Source of the DNA: Asterias amurensis
Taxonomy: Eukaryota > Echinodermata > Asteroidea > Forcipulatida > Asteriidae
NCBI RefSeq assembly: GCF_032118995.1
Contig: NC_092657.1
Coordinates: 5,844,391-5,908,390, forward strand
Length of the DNA stretch: 64,000 nt
Reading direction: 5' to 3'
The notes under the pieces were generated by a model that saw nothing but the letters and a program-made list of their open reading frames with translations, was not told the DNA's origin and did no database searches. Positions 52,065-62,954 of the stretch are shown here, one piece after another. Positions within the stretch are counted from its first letter, which is position 1. Every line of letters begins with the position of its first letter. Position numbers and translations under genes: made by a program.

Positions 52065-52171
52065 CTTGATTCCTATACGTTCACTTTCGATCAATCTGTA
52101 AGTGCACAGGGGAGAAAAAACACACATAAAAACAGTTTGTTAAAACTTATGATAAGTACACACTTTATAGG

Positions 52172-52545
52172 GTGAGTCCGATTAGCTAGCTTTCCTGTGT
52201 CGACCCCGCGGTGCTCACTCGGGTGAGCCCCTGACAAGAGAACGAACGATCACACTCGCCCTTTCGTAGTGACGTCATGCATCTCGGGACAGCCCCAAGT
52301 GACCCGTTCCACAAGCAGGACACTTGGGGATGACCCGGAGTCCTTTGGTTTTTTTTATCAAGGAAGAAATTTCATGCTTAGCACATTACTGTCTGTGGTT
52401 AGCAGCTCTATGAAATAATTATGGCCCGTTCCACAAGCAGGGCACTTGGGAATGACCCGGAGTCCTTTGTTTTTTTTATCAAGGAAGAAATTTCATGCTT
52501 AGCAAATTACTGTCTGTGGTTAGCAGCTCTATGAAATAATTATGG
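52172..52545. repeat. Partial TIR element and tandem ~121-bp duplication
   Basis: 52196-52300 matches 49728-49830. Then GGCCCGTTCCACAAGCAG-type units at 52304 and 52425 share TTTATCAAGGAAGAAATTTC and TTAGCAGCTCTATGAAATAA. Confidence 0.8.
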
Positions 52546-52799
52546 CCCTGGAGATTAACTCAATGTACAGTGCCAAGTTGCTGGACTACTTCCGCTTCCA
52601 GAGTGTTTGTACCACGGGGCTAATCACCCCTATTCTACTAGACTTGACTCAAGTCCCAATCCCGTGCCAGCGTCACAGAAAATAATTGTTTTCCGGGCCC
52701 CAACCTGTTCTGCTTGCGGGACAGACTACATTTTGACGATGGGGGCGCACTTGTCTTATGTGACTTGACTGCTGGCGCGTTGTGTTTCGGACCTCACAC

Positions 52800-53155
52800 G
52801 ATCAAGGGACTTGAATCAAGTCTACCATTCGACACAAACTCCACTGGCTTCCTGTCAATGCACGTATTGAATACAAAGTCACCTGCTCCTCACTTCCAAT
52901 GCTATCCGTAGGCCCCCCCCCCCCCCACTCAATCATCTCCAGAATGGTTTAATCATGAACTCCAACAAGGTCCATCGGATCCTTTTCCCAACCTCAAAAA
53001 AAATAAAAATAAAGAACAACTTATGGCGGACCATTGCCTTTAAGCGCACCCAGCCTTTGGAACTCTCTTCCTGCCATCTTCTGTTCTCATACGAACCCGG
53101 AACTTATCAAATTACACCTCACATGCTCAATCTGTTGTGTTACCTCCAATGTTAA
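52800..53155 (+). pseudogene. LINE reverse-transcriptase C-terminal fragment
   Basis: RHKLHWLPVNARIEYKV (52831-52881), then after a gap YGGPLPLSAPSLWNSLPA (about 53020-53075). The LHWLPV..RI and LWNSLP motifs are classic for CR1/Rex-like elements. A more diverged copy of the second part is at 53500-53735. Confidence 0.75.
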
Positions 53156-53157
53156 GT

Positions 53158-53477
53158 TAGAGCTGCTTAGTGCTTAAGCAGAAAAATATTGCTTAATGAT
53201 TTACCGCTTTAGAAGAAATGAGCAGGATACCAGTCACAAAATGTACATGTGACATGGTATTTTGGCTGGTAACCTTATTTGCTCTTTTTATGAGCTAGGT
53301 CTAGGAGGGCACATCTTTTTTGATTATAGTTTTTTGTCCTCTTCCTTCTGCCCTTCCCTGATGGACGGTCTGTGCTTGTTTCATTGTTTTGTCCGAAGAA
53401 AAAACAATTTTGTATTAAGCATAATGTTGTTGTGCTTAACTACTTTCTGTGCTAAAGCAGCTCTATGAAATTGGACA
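53158..53477. mobile_element. GGGCCCAATTTCAT-type MITE
   Basis: AGAGCTGCTTAGTGCTTAAG and GTGCTAAAGCAGCTCTATGA + AATTGG are the ends; the middle TACATGTGACATGGTATTTT recurs at 32764 and 53902. Confidence 0.65.
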
Positions 53478-53737
53478 CTGGTCTCCACTTGTTACATTTT
53501 CGAACCGATTACCACCGTGAACTCCGAAAAGGTCCCCAAATCCTCTTCCCAACATTTCTTAAGCCACCCCCCCCCCCGCCATACAGAACAACAACTTGTG
53601 GCGAACCTTTGCCTTCGGCGCATTGACCCTTTGACGGGAAGTAGCTCTCTTCTTGCAAACAACCTTTCGGTCATAGACGGACCCGGATCTCTTCAAATTG
53701 CACCTCAAATCCTAACCGTTTGCTCAATATTTACTGT

Positions 53738-53905
53738 AACCTTTTGCCTTGGATTGAGCGAGTTTGCCATGAACAGCAGTTGAAACGACCGTTTGTTATC
53801 AAATGCATATGTTTAGAAAGATATTTTAAAAGGAATATTTCGAATATTATGATCAACACAAAAATATGCCTTGAAGTTGCATTCCTCTTCCGTCGTTAAC
53901 TACAT
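53738..53905. repeat. Half of an ACGTTGCC-family MITE
   Basis: TTGCCTTGGATTGAGCGAGT, TTTGTTATCAAATGCATATG and ATGCCTTGAAGTTGCATTCC; matches the arm seen at 1-277. Confidence 0.65.
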
Positions 53906-53984
53906 GTGACATGGTAATTTGGCTGGTAGCCATATTCTGGTAGGCATATTTTTGTTGTGCTTATTATAGCTATACTTTTTGCAC

Positions 53985-54383
53985 TTAAAGGCAGTGGACA
54001 CTATTGGTAATTGTCAAAGACTAGCGTACACACAGTTGGTGTATCTCAACATGTGCATAAATTATTATAATATTAACTAACCTGTGAAAAATTTGAGCTC
54101 AATCGGTCATCGAAGTTGCGAGATAATGTTGAAAGAAGAAAAAACTGTCAAACGAAGTTGTGTGCGTTTAGATGGTTGATTTCGAGACCTCAAGTTCTAA
54201 ACTTGAGGTCTCGAAATCAAATTCGTGGAAAATTACTTCTTTCTCGAAAACTATGGCACTTCAGAGGGAGCTTTTATCTCACAATGTTTTATTCTATCAA
54301 CCTCTGCCCATTACTCGTCACCAAGAAAGGTGTTATGCTAATGATTATTTTGAGTAATTACCATTAGTGTCCACTGCCTTTAA
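53985..54383. mobile_element. GGCAGTGGAC-family MITE with visible TTAA target duplication
   Basis: Inserted in a GGGCCCAATTTCAT-type element: GCAC|TTAA|AGGCAGTGG at the left and CACTGCCT|TTAA|GCTGCTCTATAAAATTG at the right; removing it gives the uninterrupted GCACTTAAGCTGCTC. Confidence 0.9.
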
Positions 54384-54639
54384 GCTGCTCTATAAAATTG
54401 GGCCATGAGCTTGATTTCGGTAAGACTTCGGAGCTAGGGTTCGGTGAACTTGACCGCCCGGCCACTACATGCCACGATACACGGAGACTGGCGCCGATAA
54501 ACGGGCTGAAAAGCTAACAAAACTAAATGTTGTGGTGTATTGTTACTTAAGTTCAGTTTCATTTTGCGGTGTCGCTTTCGTTCAAGTTTCTACAATAATG
54601 CTAAGCTTTTTAAAGACATGTTTGTTGTGTTTTACAATA

Positions 54640-55160
54640 GAAACTTACTTGGAAAATAGCACTGGATAAGAGCTGTATGTTATTAACTTTGTGAGAGAAA
54701 AAAAGAACGTTTTTAAAAATAATGGAGAAAGAGGTAAATTTGCACCCAAACAATCTGAATCTGATATTGTGTCAATTGCCTTTGAATTTGAGCATGAGTT
54801 AAATCTGCCATGAATTAGTCTTTCTCGGGCATGTGGAAGCAAACCATTCTAAGCAACAAGGGCGTGTCTTATGCCTTCATTATTTTCTTGCGACTTCGCT
54901 GGCCAATTGAGTCAAAAGAACCTTTTTACATGTTTATTATTTATGCATTATATGATTGGATACACCAAGTGAGAATATGGACACAACTCTGTGCAACCAG
55001 TGTGTTTTATGTTTAAAAAAGAAAATATTTTCTTGCGACTTCATTTGCAAATTGAGTCAACATTTTTACACAGTTGCTGTTTTGTGCATTATGCTGGGAT
55101 ACACTGAGTTAAGAAACTGGCCTTTTACAATTATTAATAGTGTTTATACCCTTCCATTAA
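54640..55160. repeat. Decayed MITE relics
   Basis: TTGGAAAATAGCACTGGATA, AAGCAACAAGGGCGTGTCTT and GATACACCAAGTGAGAATAT follow the order of the GTTTGG subfamily with heavy divergence. Confidence 0.5.
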
Positions 55161-55551
55161 AGACACTTGACGTCACTATTGGCAACTGTCACAATACAAG
55201 TCTTCTCACTTGATGTGTCTCGACATTATGCATGAAATAACAAATCTGTGAAAATTTGAGCTCAATATTGGTTATCGAAGTATCGAGATATTAATGAAAG
55301 AAAAATAAAACTCCTTTGTCACAGGAAGTTGTGTGCATTTTGATAAAGAGTTTGAGACCTCAAATTCTAAATCTGAGGTCTCGAAATCAAATTTGTTGAA
55401 AATTACTTCTTTCTGGAAAACTACATTGCTACAGAGGGAGCCGTTTCTCACAATGTTTTATACCATCATCAGCTCCCCATTACTCGTTACCAAGTGAGGT
55501 TTTATGCTAATAATTTTTTCGAGTAATTACCAATAGTGTTCATGTCTTTAA
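55157..55551. mobile_element. GGCAGTGGAC-family MITE
   Basis: TTAA|AGACACTTGACGTCACTATTGG to CCAATAGTGTTCATGTCT|TTAA. It abuts the next copy. Confidence 0.85.
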
Positions 55552-55862
55552 AGGCAGTGGACACTATTGGTAATGGTAATTACTCAAAATAATTATTAGC
55601 ATAAAATCTTTCTTGGTGACGAGTAATGGGGAGAGGTTGATGGTATAAAACATTGTGAGAAACGGCTCCCTCTGAAGTGCCATAGTTCTCGAGAAAGAAG
55701 ACCTCAGATTTGGAACCTGAGGTCACGAAATCAACCATCTAAACGCACACAACTTCGAGTGACCAGGGTGTTTTTTTCTTTCATTATTATCTCGAGATTT
55801 TGATGATCGATTGAGCTCAAATTTTCACAGGTTTGTTATTTTATGCATATGTTGAGACACAC
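55548..55862. mobile_element. GGCAGTGGAC-family MITE, right end replaced
   Basis: Starts at the shared TTAA in opposite orientation to the preceding copy. Intact to TTATGCATATGTTGAGACAC, then joins unrelated sequence. Confidence 0.85.
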
Positions 55863-56050
55863 GATATTTTGTCGTGCGTTACATTTTTTGGGGTTGTGTG
55901 TGCCATCTGGTGTGCCACGTGCGCCTTGACCAAAGGCTAGTCCTCCTGCAGATTGCCTCCCCGTCCATCGTTTATCGCTTTTGTTTTTGCGGTAATGACA
56001 GTTACTGTCTTTCTCTCCCTCTTTAGTAGTATAGGCTTCCCCATGACTGC

Positions 56051-56640
56051 TTAAGTGCACTAGACACTATTGGTAATTACTCAAAATATATATTATCATA
56101 AAACCTCACTTGGCAACGAGCAACGGAGAGTTGTTGATAATAATCAATATTGTGCAAAACGGCTCCCACTGAAGTAACGTAGTTTTCGAGAAAGAAGTAA
56201 TTGTCCACAAATTTGATTTCGTTACCTCAGAATTAGATTTCGAAGTCCCGAAATCGAACATCTTGAAAGCGCCCAACTCCGTGTGACAAGGTTTTTTCTC
56301 TCTCCATTATTATTTCGCAACTTCTATGACCAACTGATTCCAGATTTCCACAGGCTTACTATTTTATGCATATGTTGAGATACACCAAGTGAGAATATAC
56401 TGGTCTTGTACACTTACCAAACGTATTCAGAACTGTTAAGTGCACTGGACACATATCCCAGCATATCCCAACATGCGACAAAATAACGCCCTCTGAAAAT
56501 TTTGGCTCATTGGTCATCGAATTTGCAGAGAAAAACGATAGAAAAAAAACCACCCTTGTTGCATTACTTTGTGTGCTTTCAGATGCACAATAATAGACAA
56601 AAAATTGCCAATGTAGTGTTTTTCAAAGAGGAATTTGTTG
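56051..56640. repeat. Two head-to-tail diverged MITEs
   Basis: TTAA|GTGCACTAGACACTATTGG starts the first (to TTAA 56436-56439), GTGCACTGGACACATATCCC the second; the second is truncated near 56640. Confidence 0.65.
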
Positions 56641-56817
56641 TTTCTAAATCGATTCAAAAAGGGAATTCTTGAAAAAAAAATCTGAATATTTTTTGGGGAT
56701 GGCGAGTCTAATTCGCGGACAAAATAATTGCTGCTGCGACAGCCACACACAAGACGGCGCCGCGGCGCAGTAACAATACTCCTCACCATCACGCCCCAGA
56801 GTGAAGCCGCAATTTTG

Positions 56818-56900
56818 ATTGGCTACTGACACCCTTACGCGTTATGCACATGCGCGGTAGTATAGTTGCGTAGCAACTGTGCTAATTTTATTTTACAAAC
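56818..56900 (+). promoter_or_regulatory. Promoter-like block with CCAAT box and RFX X-box
   Basis: ATTGG (inverted CCAAT) at 56818-56822, ACATGCGCGG (NRF1-like) at about 56849-56858, and the perfect palindrome GTTGCGTAGCAAC at 56865-56877, matching an RFX X-box. These sit within 85 bases of an ATG in ACAAACATGGCG context. X-boxes are typical of ciliary gene promoters; the regulatory role is inferred. Confidence 0.5.
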
Positions 56901-57032
56901 ATGGCGTTTCAGGTTCATGCGTTGAAACGTATAGGTTTTTTTACTCGGACCGAATATAGTGATTTCACGGTCGGGGATAAAGTAGATGTGAGGAAACGGT
57001 CTTGTTTCAGGGCTTTGTGTCAGGGTATAGAA
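56901..57032 (+). CDS. Candidate first coding exon of an unidentified gene
   Basis: ATG opens 44 codons (MAFQVHALKRIGFFTRTEYS ... VDVRKRSCFRALCQGIE) up to a strong donor GTGAGT at 57033, phase 0. The ATG has A at -3 and G at +4 and follows a promoter-like block. I do not recognise the protein. The opposite-strand ORF over the same bases has no such signals. Confidence 0.45.
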
Positions 57033-57440
57033 GTGAGTATTTTGGTTTGACGAACCCAAATGAATAGGCCAGTATATACACCTTTCTTTTCTTGATAAAC
57101 AGACCGCCTGGTCGGCCATTTGTTAGTAAAACACTCAATCGTATTTGAAGATATTTTAACCAAATTCAACATTGTCTGCAAGCTTTCAATTAAATAATAT
57201 ACCTCTCATGATAAGTTGTTTTGTTTTCAATAAAATCAACACAATTTTTTTATATTTTTGTATGATTGTTACAAACAGCAGCGATCTGTTTTGATATGCA
57301 TTTCCATAGTTTTCCAACCTGGGTTGGCACAAAACTCGGGCTGTGACGTTGCAAAAGAAAGTTCTATACCGAGCTAATACAAAGGTTTTGTCATAATGTA
57401 CTCAAGCATACAGCAAAATAAACGGGTGTGATTATTGCAG

Positions 57441-57506
57441 GCATTCGAGACCCGCCTTCCCGTGGGAAATAGAGCAATAAGCAAAACCATATATCAAATT
57501 AATGGG
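57441..57506 (+). CDS. Candidate second exon of the same gene
   Basis: Acceptor ATTATTGCAG, then 22 codons (AFETRLPVGNRAISKTIYQI, NG) to donor GTAATT, phase 0 on both sides, compatible with the preceding exon. The frame stays open to about 57600 if this donor is not used. No third exon could be identified. Confidence 0.3.
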
Positions 57507-57639
57507 GTAATTTTCTTGAAAATGGCAGAGGCTTTCACCTGGCGAAATAGTTTTAATGGATACATGGGAATACATAACTTATCTTCATTATATCAACTTT
57601 AGGGAATTGTCGAAGTCAATTATTTTGGCGTTATAGAAG

Positions 57640-58090
57640 ATCCAATTAAAATCACTGGACACTTTTTATAAGCACTCAAAATAACTGTTAGCATAAAAAC
57701 TTGCTTGGTAACGAGCAACAGAGAGCTGTTGACAGATAAACATTGTGGGAAACAGCTTTATCTGTAGTGACGTAGTTTTTGAGATGAGGTAATTTCCCAC
57801 TCAAACGTTTGAATCTGTTAAAAGACATGAGGCCTGATGCACACACTTGTGCATAATCCTTTTCTTAAAGGCAGTGGACACTAATAGTAATTGTCAAAGA
57901 CTAATAATTATTTTGAGTAATTACCAAATAGTGTCCACAGCCTTTAAAAGAAAATTATTTTCTTGAACTTCGATGACCAATTGAGCCACAATTTTACAGA
58001 TTTGTTGATTATGGCAAGTTGTTTGGATACACCAAGTGAGAATATGCCTACTGGTCTTTGTTAATTAACAAAGGTGTCCAGTGCCTTTAA
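57640..58090. repeat. Decayed MITE pieces
   Basis: 57655-57840 (CTGGACACTTTTTATAAGCA, GAGAGCTGTTGACAG), a mini copy 57866-57950 consisting of the two TIRs only, and a right end 57955-58090. Confidence 0.6.
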
Positions 58091-58470
58091 AGGCAGTGGA
58101 CACTATTGGTAATTACTCAAAATAATTATTAGCATAAAACCTTTCGTGGTGACGAGTTATGGGGAGAGGTTGATGGTTTAAAACATTGTGAGAAACGGCT
58201 CCCTCTGAAGTGCCATAGTTTTCGAGAAAGAAGTAATTTTCCACGAATTTGATTTCGAGACCTCAGTTTTAGAACTTGAGGTCTCGAAATCAACCATCTA
58301 AACGCACACAACTTCGCATGACAAGGGTGTTTTTTAATTTCATTACTATCTCGGAATTTTGATGACCGATTGAGCTCAAATTTGTTGTTGGTATTTTTAT
58401 GCAACTGTTCAGATACACCAACTGTGGAGTTTAGTATTTGACAATTACCTATAGCGTCCACTGGCTTTAA
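58087..58470. mobile_element. GGCAGTGGAC-family MITE, full length
   Basis: TTAA at both ends and complete interior. Confidence 0.88.
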
Positions 58471-59128
58471 AAACACTACAAAAAGTGTTAAAATTATTGG
58501 CTTACCGAGTTGAAGAAAAGATGCGCTGATACACCGAGTGGAGCGAGTAGAGTGATGTGAAGGGGTTCGACGGCGGAGAAGGAATGTCGACTCGGGCGGC
58601 CGAGCCCCGGTTCATATGGTGGTGTCATTGGCTAGCAATCGCTCTACGTGACCACTCTATCAACCAATGAAAATCGCACACGAAACCACGTGTACTTACA
58701 CAAGAAAAAAAAAAAAAAAAAAGGGCGGAGGCAATGCCTTTGTTAAGTTTAAAGGGAAGGTATACACGTTTGGTAATCAAATCTAAAATTAATGGCATAA
58801 TTATAAACCACAAGGGCAACTGACTGTGTAAATTTTAAATGATTTTGGGTTGAACAGAGAAAAAAAATTGTCTTATTTGTCTGCGCCAAAAACTATGTAA
58901 TCTGACATTCAACACTATCAATCCATTGATATTTAGAAGCGAAAAGTGAAGACTTTTTCTTTATAATCTTGCTTTTATTAAACTGTGCTTGTGTGTAGAT
59001 TTTTAGCAATACTATATGTTGTCAATACTTTTTTCAAAATGTTTTAAAACTTCTTGTTGTAATGCGCGAAGGAGCATTTTTTTTTGGATATCAAGCAATA
59101 TAAATCTCTAGTTATTACTATTATAGGA

Positions 59129-59495
59129 TTAAAACAATGCTATCGGTAATTGTCAAAGACCAGTCTTCTCACTTGGTGTATCTCAACATATGCATATAAC
59201 AAACCTGTGAACATTTGAGCTCAATGTTGGTTGCGAGATATTAATGAAAGGAAAAACACCCTTGTCACACAAAGTTGTGTGCTTTCAGATGCTTGATTTC
59301 GAGACCTAAAGTTCTAAATCTGAGGTCTCGAAATCAAATGTGTGGAAAATTACTCCTTTCTCGAAAACTACATCACTTCAGAAGGAGCCGTTTCTCACAG
59401 TGTTTTATACTATCAACCTCTCCCCATTACTCATTACCAAGTAAGGTTTTTTATGATTATTTTGAGTAATCACCAATAGTGTCCACTGCCTTTAA
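59129..59495. mobile_element. GGCAGTGGAC-family MITE, left TIR eroded
   Basis: ATTAAAACAATGCTATCGG at the left; clean CCAATAGTGTCCACTGCCTT + TAA at the right. Confidence 0.8.
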
Positions 59496-59500
59496 GATGT

Positions 59501-59745
59501 AACAACAGGTCTTAGGAGGAACACGCAGGTTTACTGTTTTCGTCACTACGTGCTCAGATTTCTACTTACCGGTTTCACTGGGATCCTGTTTCAACAGGAT
59601 CCCACTTCCCCAAGACCGATGATGAAACAACAGGTCTTAGGAACACGCAGGTTTACTGTTTTCGTCACTGCGTGCTCAGATTTCTACTTACCGGTTTCAC
59701 TGGGATCCTGTTTAAACAGGATCCCACTTCCCCAAGACCGATAAC
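59501..59745. repeat. 125-bp tandem duplication around a GGATCC palindrome
   Basis: Two units starting AACAACAGGTCTTAGG at 59501 and 59626. Each has a GGATCCTGTTT / AAACAGGATCC hairpin; the second is a perfect 22-bp palindrome, the first has one mismatch. Confidence 0.88.
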
Positions 59746-59889
59746 CCTGACCCCTAAGCCTAGATACCTGCTTGTGTCAAATTACAGAAATGCTGAAGAC
59801 CACAGAGAAAGTCATACAGCTCCTTATTTTGATTTTTCAGGATATTTTTTGATTGTTTTTTTTATGACTCAAAATCATTTTTTGATACA

Positions 59890-60240
59890 TTTAAAGGATT
59901 TGGGTACCTTTTCAAAATGTCCATTGATTTACATTAAACTTACAGGGTTTGAATATAATGATAGTGGAAAGCTTCCCTTCAAATATTACTTACTGAGGTG
60001 CTGTAGTTTTTGAGAAATGAGTAAAACAATGTCATGAAAATACGTTTGTAAATGCTTAAAACAATTTTCGTCTCATGAGACGAAAATTATTTTCATGACA
60101 TTGTTTTACTCATTTCCCAAAAACTACAGCACCTCAGCACGTAATATTTTCAGGGAAGCTTTCTACTATCATTATCTTCAAACTGTGTAAGTTTAGAGTA
60201 AATCTGTGGACATTGTGTTTTTTGTCCTACACAAGTTACA
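59890..60240. mobile_element. Foldback MITE with TTTTCGTCTCATGAGACGAAAA centre
   Basis: Arms such as GAGGTGCTGTAGTTTTTGAG / CAAAAACTACAGCACCTC and AATGTCATGAAAAT / ATTTTCATGACATT meet at a perfect palindrome (about 60066-60087). Confidence 0.85.
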
Positions 60241-60844
60241 TAGACCCTTTTACGCTGTTTTCCCATACATAATCACATTGCTGATATTTGTTAGTAGTAC
60301 ACTCTAAGACACTGATACCCTAATCTGCCTCCCATTCGTGATCTTTTGATCAGATAAAAAAGATAGTTTAAAAATTGCCCATTCCACAAACCAGTGAGTA
60401 CCGACCCGAGTTCGGGCATTGGCAATACATGACAAGCTCTTCTGTACGTATTGGCATTAATGTTACACACAGTAGTTCGACTTGGCTACGTCGTTTCAGC
60501 TATCGTGCCATTCTTGAGGAAGTTTGGATCGTTTTCCCTTCTAGAGAGTTTCGTAACAAAAACAATGCAACTAGATCCGTAATGGTCGGAAACTGAAGCA
60601 TATTGTTTTGGTGTTTGTTCGCGATTAGATTGCCAACACTCTCAGCTAAACTGGGCCCGAGCCATTTGTGTATACGTCATGTGATTTGAAACCAGGGCCC
60701 AATGTCATAAAGCACAAAAAATTGCTGAGCATGAAATGTCTTCCTTGTTAAAAACAGGATTACCAACCCAATTTCCATTTGTTGCATATTGCTTGTTACT
60801 GGTATTCAGGTGTTGTTTGCTTATCCTGAAAACCACGTAGATCT

Positions 60845-61725
60845 GTTGGTGTGCATTTAGTGAAAATCACGTAATCTTAACTGGTGATTTTGTAGTTTCT
60901 GTAAGACGAGAATTATTGGTGTTTCAGCAACAAAATTATCACCTCATTTTGACATTAAATAATCACGTGTTTTGCACCCGTATGGTGTGTTGGTGTGCAT
61001 TTGGTGAAAATCACGTAGTGTTAACTGGTGATTTTGTAGTTTCTGTAAGACGAGAATTATTGATGTATCATCAACTCAATTATCACCTCATTTCGAAACC
61101 AAAGAATCACGTGTTTTACAACCGTATGATGTGTTAGTGCGCATTTGGTGAAAATCACGTAATCTTAACTAGTGATTTTGGAGTTTCTGTAAGACGAGAA
61201 CTATTGGTGTTTTATCATCTAAATTATCACCCCATTTTGACACTAATTAATCACGTTATTTCAATCGGTGAGTTTATTAAGTAAATTTGCAGTGAAGGAG
61301 GCGTAATTTTCACCGGTCATTTTAAGTAATTACAAAACCAGAGTTACTGGTATTTCATGAACGGGATAATAACCTATTCCCGTCACCGAACATTCACGTG
61401 TTTTACACTCGTGAAATACCCTAGTGTGCTGTAAGTTAAAATAACGTTATCTTCACCAGTTAATAGGAGGTGATTTTGAAACGAGAAAAGTTGGTATGTT
61501 GGGAACAAAATAATCTCCTTTTGTTGATACCAACAAATCACGTGTTTTACTCGCGTGAAATACAGAAGATCAAAAAACGTAAATATAACGCAATTTTCGC
61601 TAGTTCCTTCCACCTCCTGGAAGAACGTCACTTTGTTCACGTCATAATTTGGTGATTTAACATTTGAAAAGAACGTGAAAAAATTTGGTGATTTAACATT
61701 TGAAAAGAACGTGAAAATTAGGTAT
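60845..61725. repeat. Tandem ~143-bp repeat rich in AATCACGTG
   Basis: Units start near 60851, 60993 and 61138 (GTGCATTTGGTGAAAATCAC) with GTTTCTGTAAGACGAGAA inside each; degenerate units continue to about 61640. A 35-bp direct duplication (GGTGATTTAACATTTGAAAA) lies at 61650-61720. Confidence 0.8.
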
Positions 61726-62074
61726 TATCTAACATGAATTACGTGTTTGTAACGTGAAATACTGGTTCAACAAACTCCATACCTAAAAAACACCTAAAAG
61801 TCACCGGTCGAAACTGGTGATTTTTTGGTGTCTGTTTACTGGGACACGACTCATTATAAGTTACATTGTATGTACACGTTGTACGACATTGATAATTATT
61901 TGCACGTTAACAATTTACAAATGCAGTACAGACCGTAAAATCAAATACAAGTAGATATTATTGTGATACTGTTGTTGGTCTTAAATGCCGGATCATTTAT
62001 TGCACGTTTTGTTTCTGTGTGCAAAACAAACTCTAACATTCTATATTAATTTGATCAAGTTTTTGTTGCTATTT

Positions 62075-62175
62075 TTGTTGTTGTTGTCGTTGCTGTTGTT
62101 AATGTTGTCGTTGTTGTTGTTGCTGCTGCTGCTGCTGTTGTTGTTGTTGTAGTTGTTGTTGTTGTTGTTGTTGTT

Positions 62176-62237
<62 letters not shown>

Positions 62238-62280
62238 GCTGTTGTTGTTGTTGTGCTGTTGTTGTTGTTAATGTTGCTTT
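62075..62280. repeat. (GTT)n microsatellite with a GCT run
   Basis: Dozens of TTG/GTT triplets with a short GCTGCTGCTGCTGCT stretch. The Leu-rich and Asn-rich ORFs are artefacts. Confidence 0.95.
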
Positions 62281-62325
62281 TTTTTTTTTTTTTTTTTTTT
62301 TGGGGGGGGGGGGGGGGAGGGGGGA
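62278..62325. repeat. T and G homopolymer tract
   Basis: About 22 T followed by about 16 G and a G-rich stretch. Confidence 0.9.
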
Positions 62326-62404
62326 ACACACGATAATTATAAACAACATACGATCAGAGACCAAGACATGTCTAACAATGTATCAGGTTTAATAGATCAA
62401 GAGC

Positions 62405-62640
62405 AAGCTAGCTCAGCGCGGCAGAACTCTGTATTATTATGGTCACCCCAGGATGTGGGTTCGAATCCCGGTCGTTACATTTGAGTCCTTGAGCAAGACA
62501 CTATCTCTCCACCCAGGGGTTAATGGATACCTGCGAGGGCAGAGATGGCTCTTGTGGTTGATTAGCTTATGTGCGCTACATTTGGCAGCACAGGCTGTAT
62601 ACTCATCAGATGATTTAATAAGAAGCCACTGTTGATTTAT
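62405..62640 (+). mobile_element. tRNA-derived SINE
   Basis: TAGCTCAGCGCGGCAGA (A-box-like) and TGTGGGTTCGAATCCCGG (B box), then GAGCAAGACACTATCTCTCC and CCACCCAGGGGTTAATGGAT, shared with 24598-24740. Confidence 0.75.
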
Positions 62641-62954
62641 GGTTACGTTATTACATGCTGTAATGGTTTTGTGTATGTTTTGTTTACTATACTTTCTGCT
62701 GACTCAGATACCTGATTATGCCCAAATGTTCACATGTTTGTAATGCCATGCATAGCTTATCAACCATAATCACTGCATGTGAATAATTTGTTCAACTCTA
62801 CCAGTCCTAAACACGCTATATTATTTTCCAAGTAGTCCAGTCATACTGCAGCTGGACCTGGACAAAATTGCAACAGAATTTATTCCAACTGTTATGCGGT
62901 CTATAGACACCCAAGTTTAACATATCAAAAGTCCTCCAAAATCCAAGTGGCGGA

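Noticed and set aside
56835-57119. Minus-strand 94-aa ORF over the candidate first exon at 56901
   Set aside because: Its start sits in sequence resembling a dispersed repeat (GGTCGGCCATTTGTTAG), and the promoter signals and donor favour the plus strand; not fully excluded.
60375-60596. 73-aa plus-strand ORF as a third exon of the unidentified gene
   Set aside because: No acceptor/donor pair in a compatible phase was convincing and the sequence shows no recognisable motif.
62041-62392. Poly-Asn (minus) and poly-Leu (plus) ORFs
   Set aside because: Products of the (GTT)n tract, with no promoter, splice signals or flanking conserved sequence.
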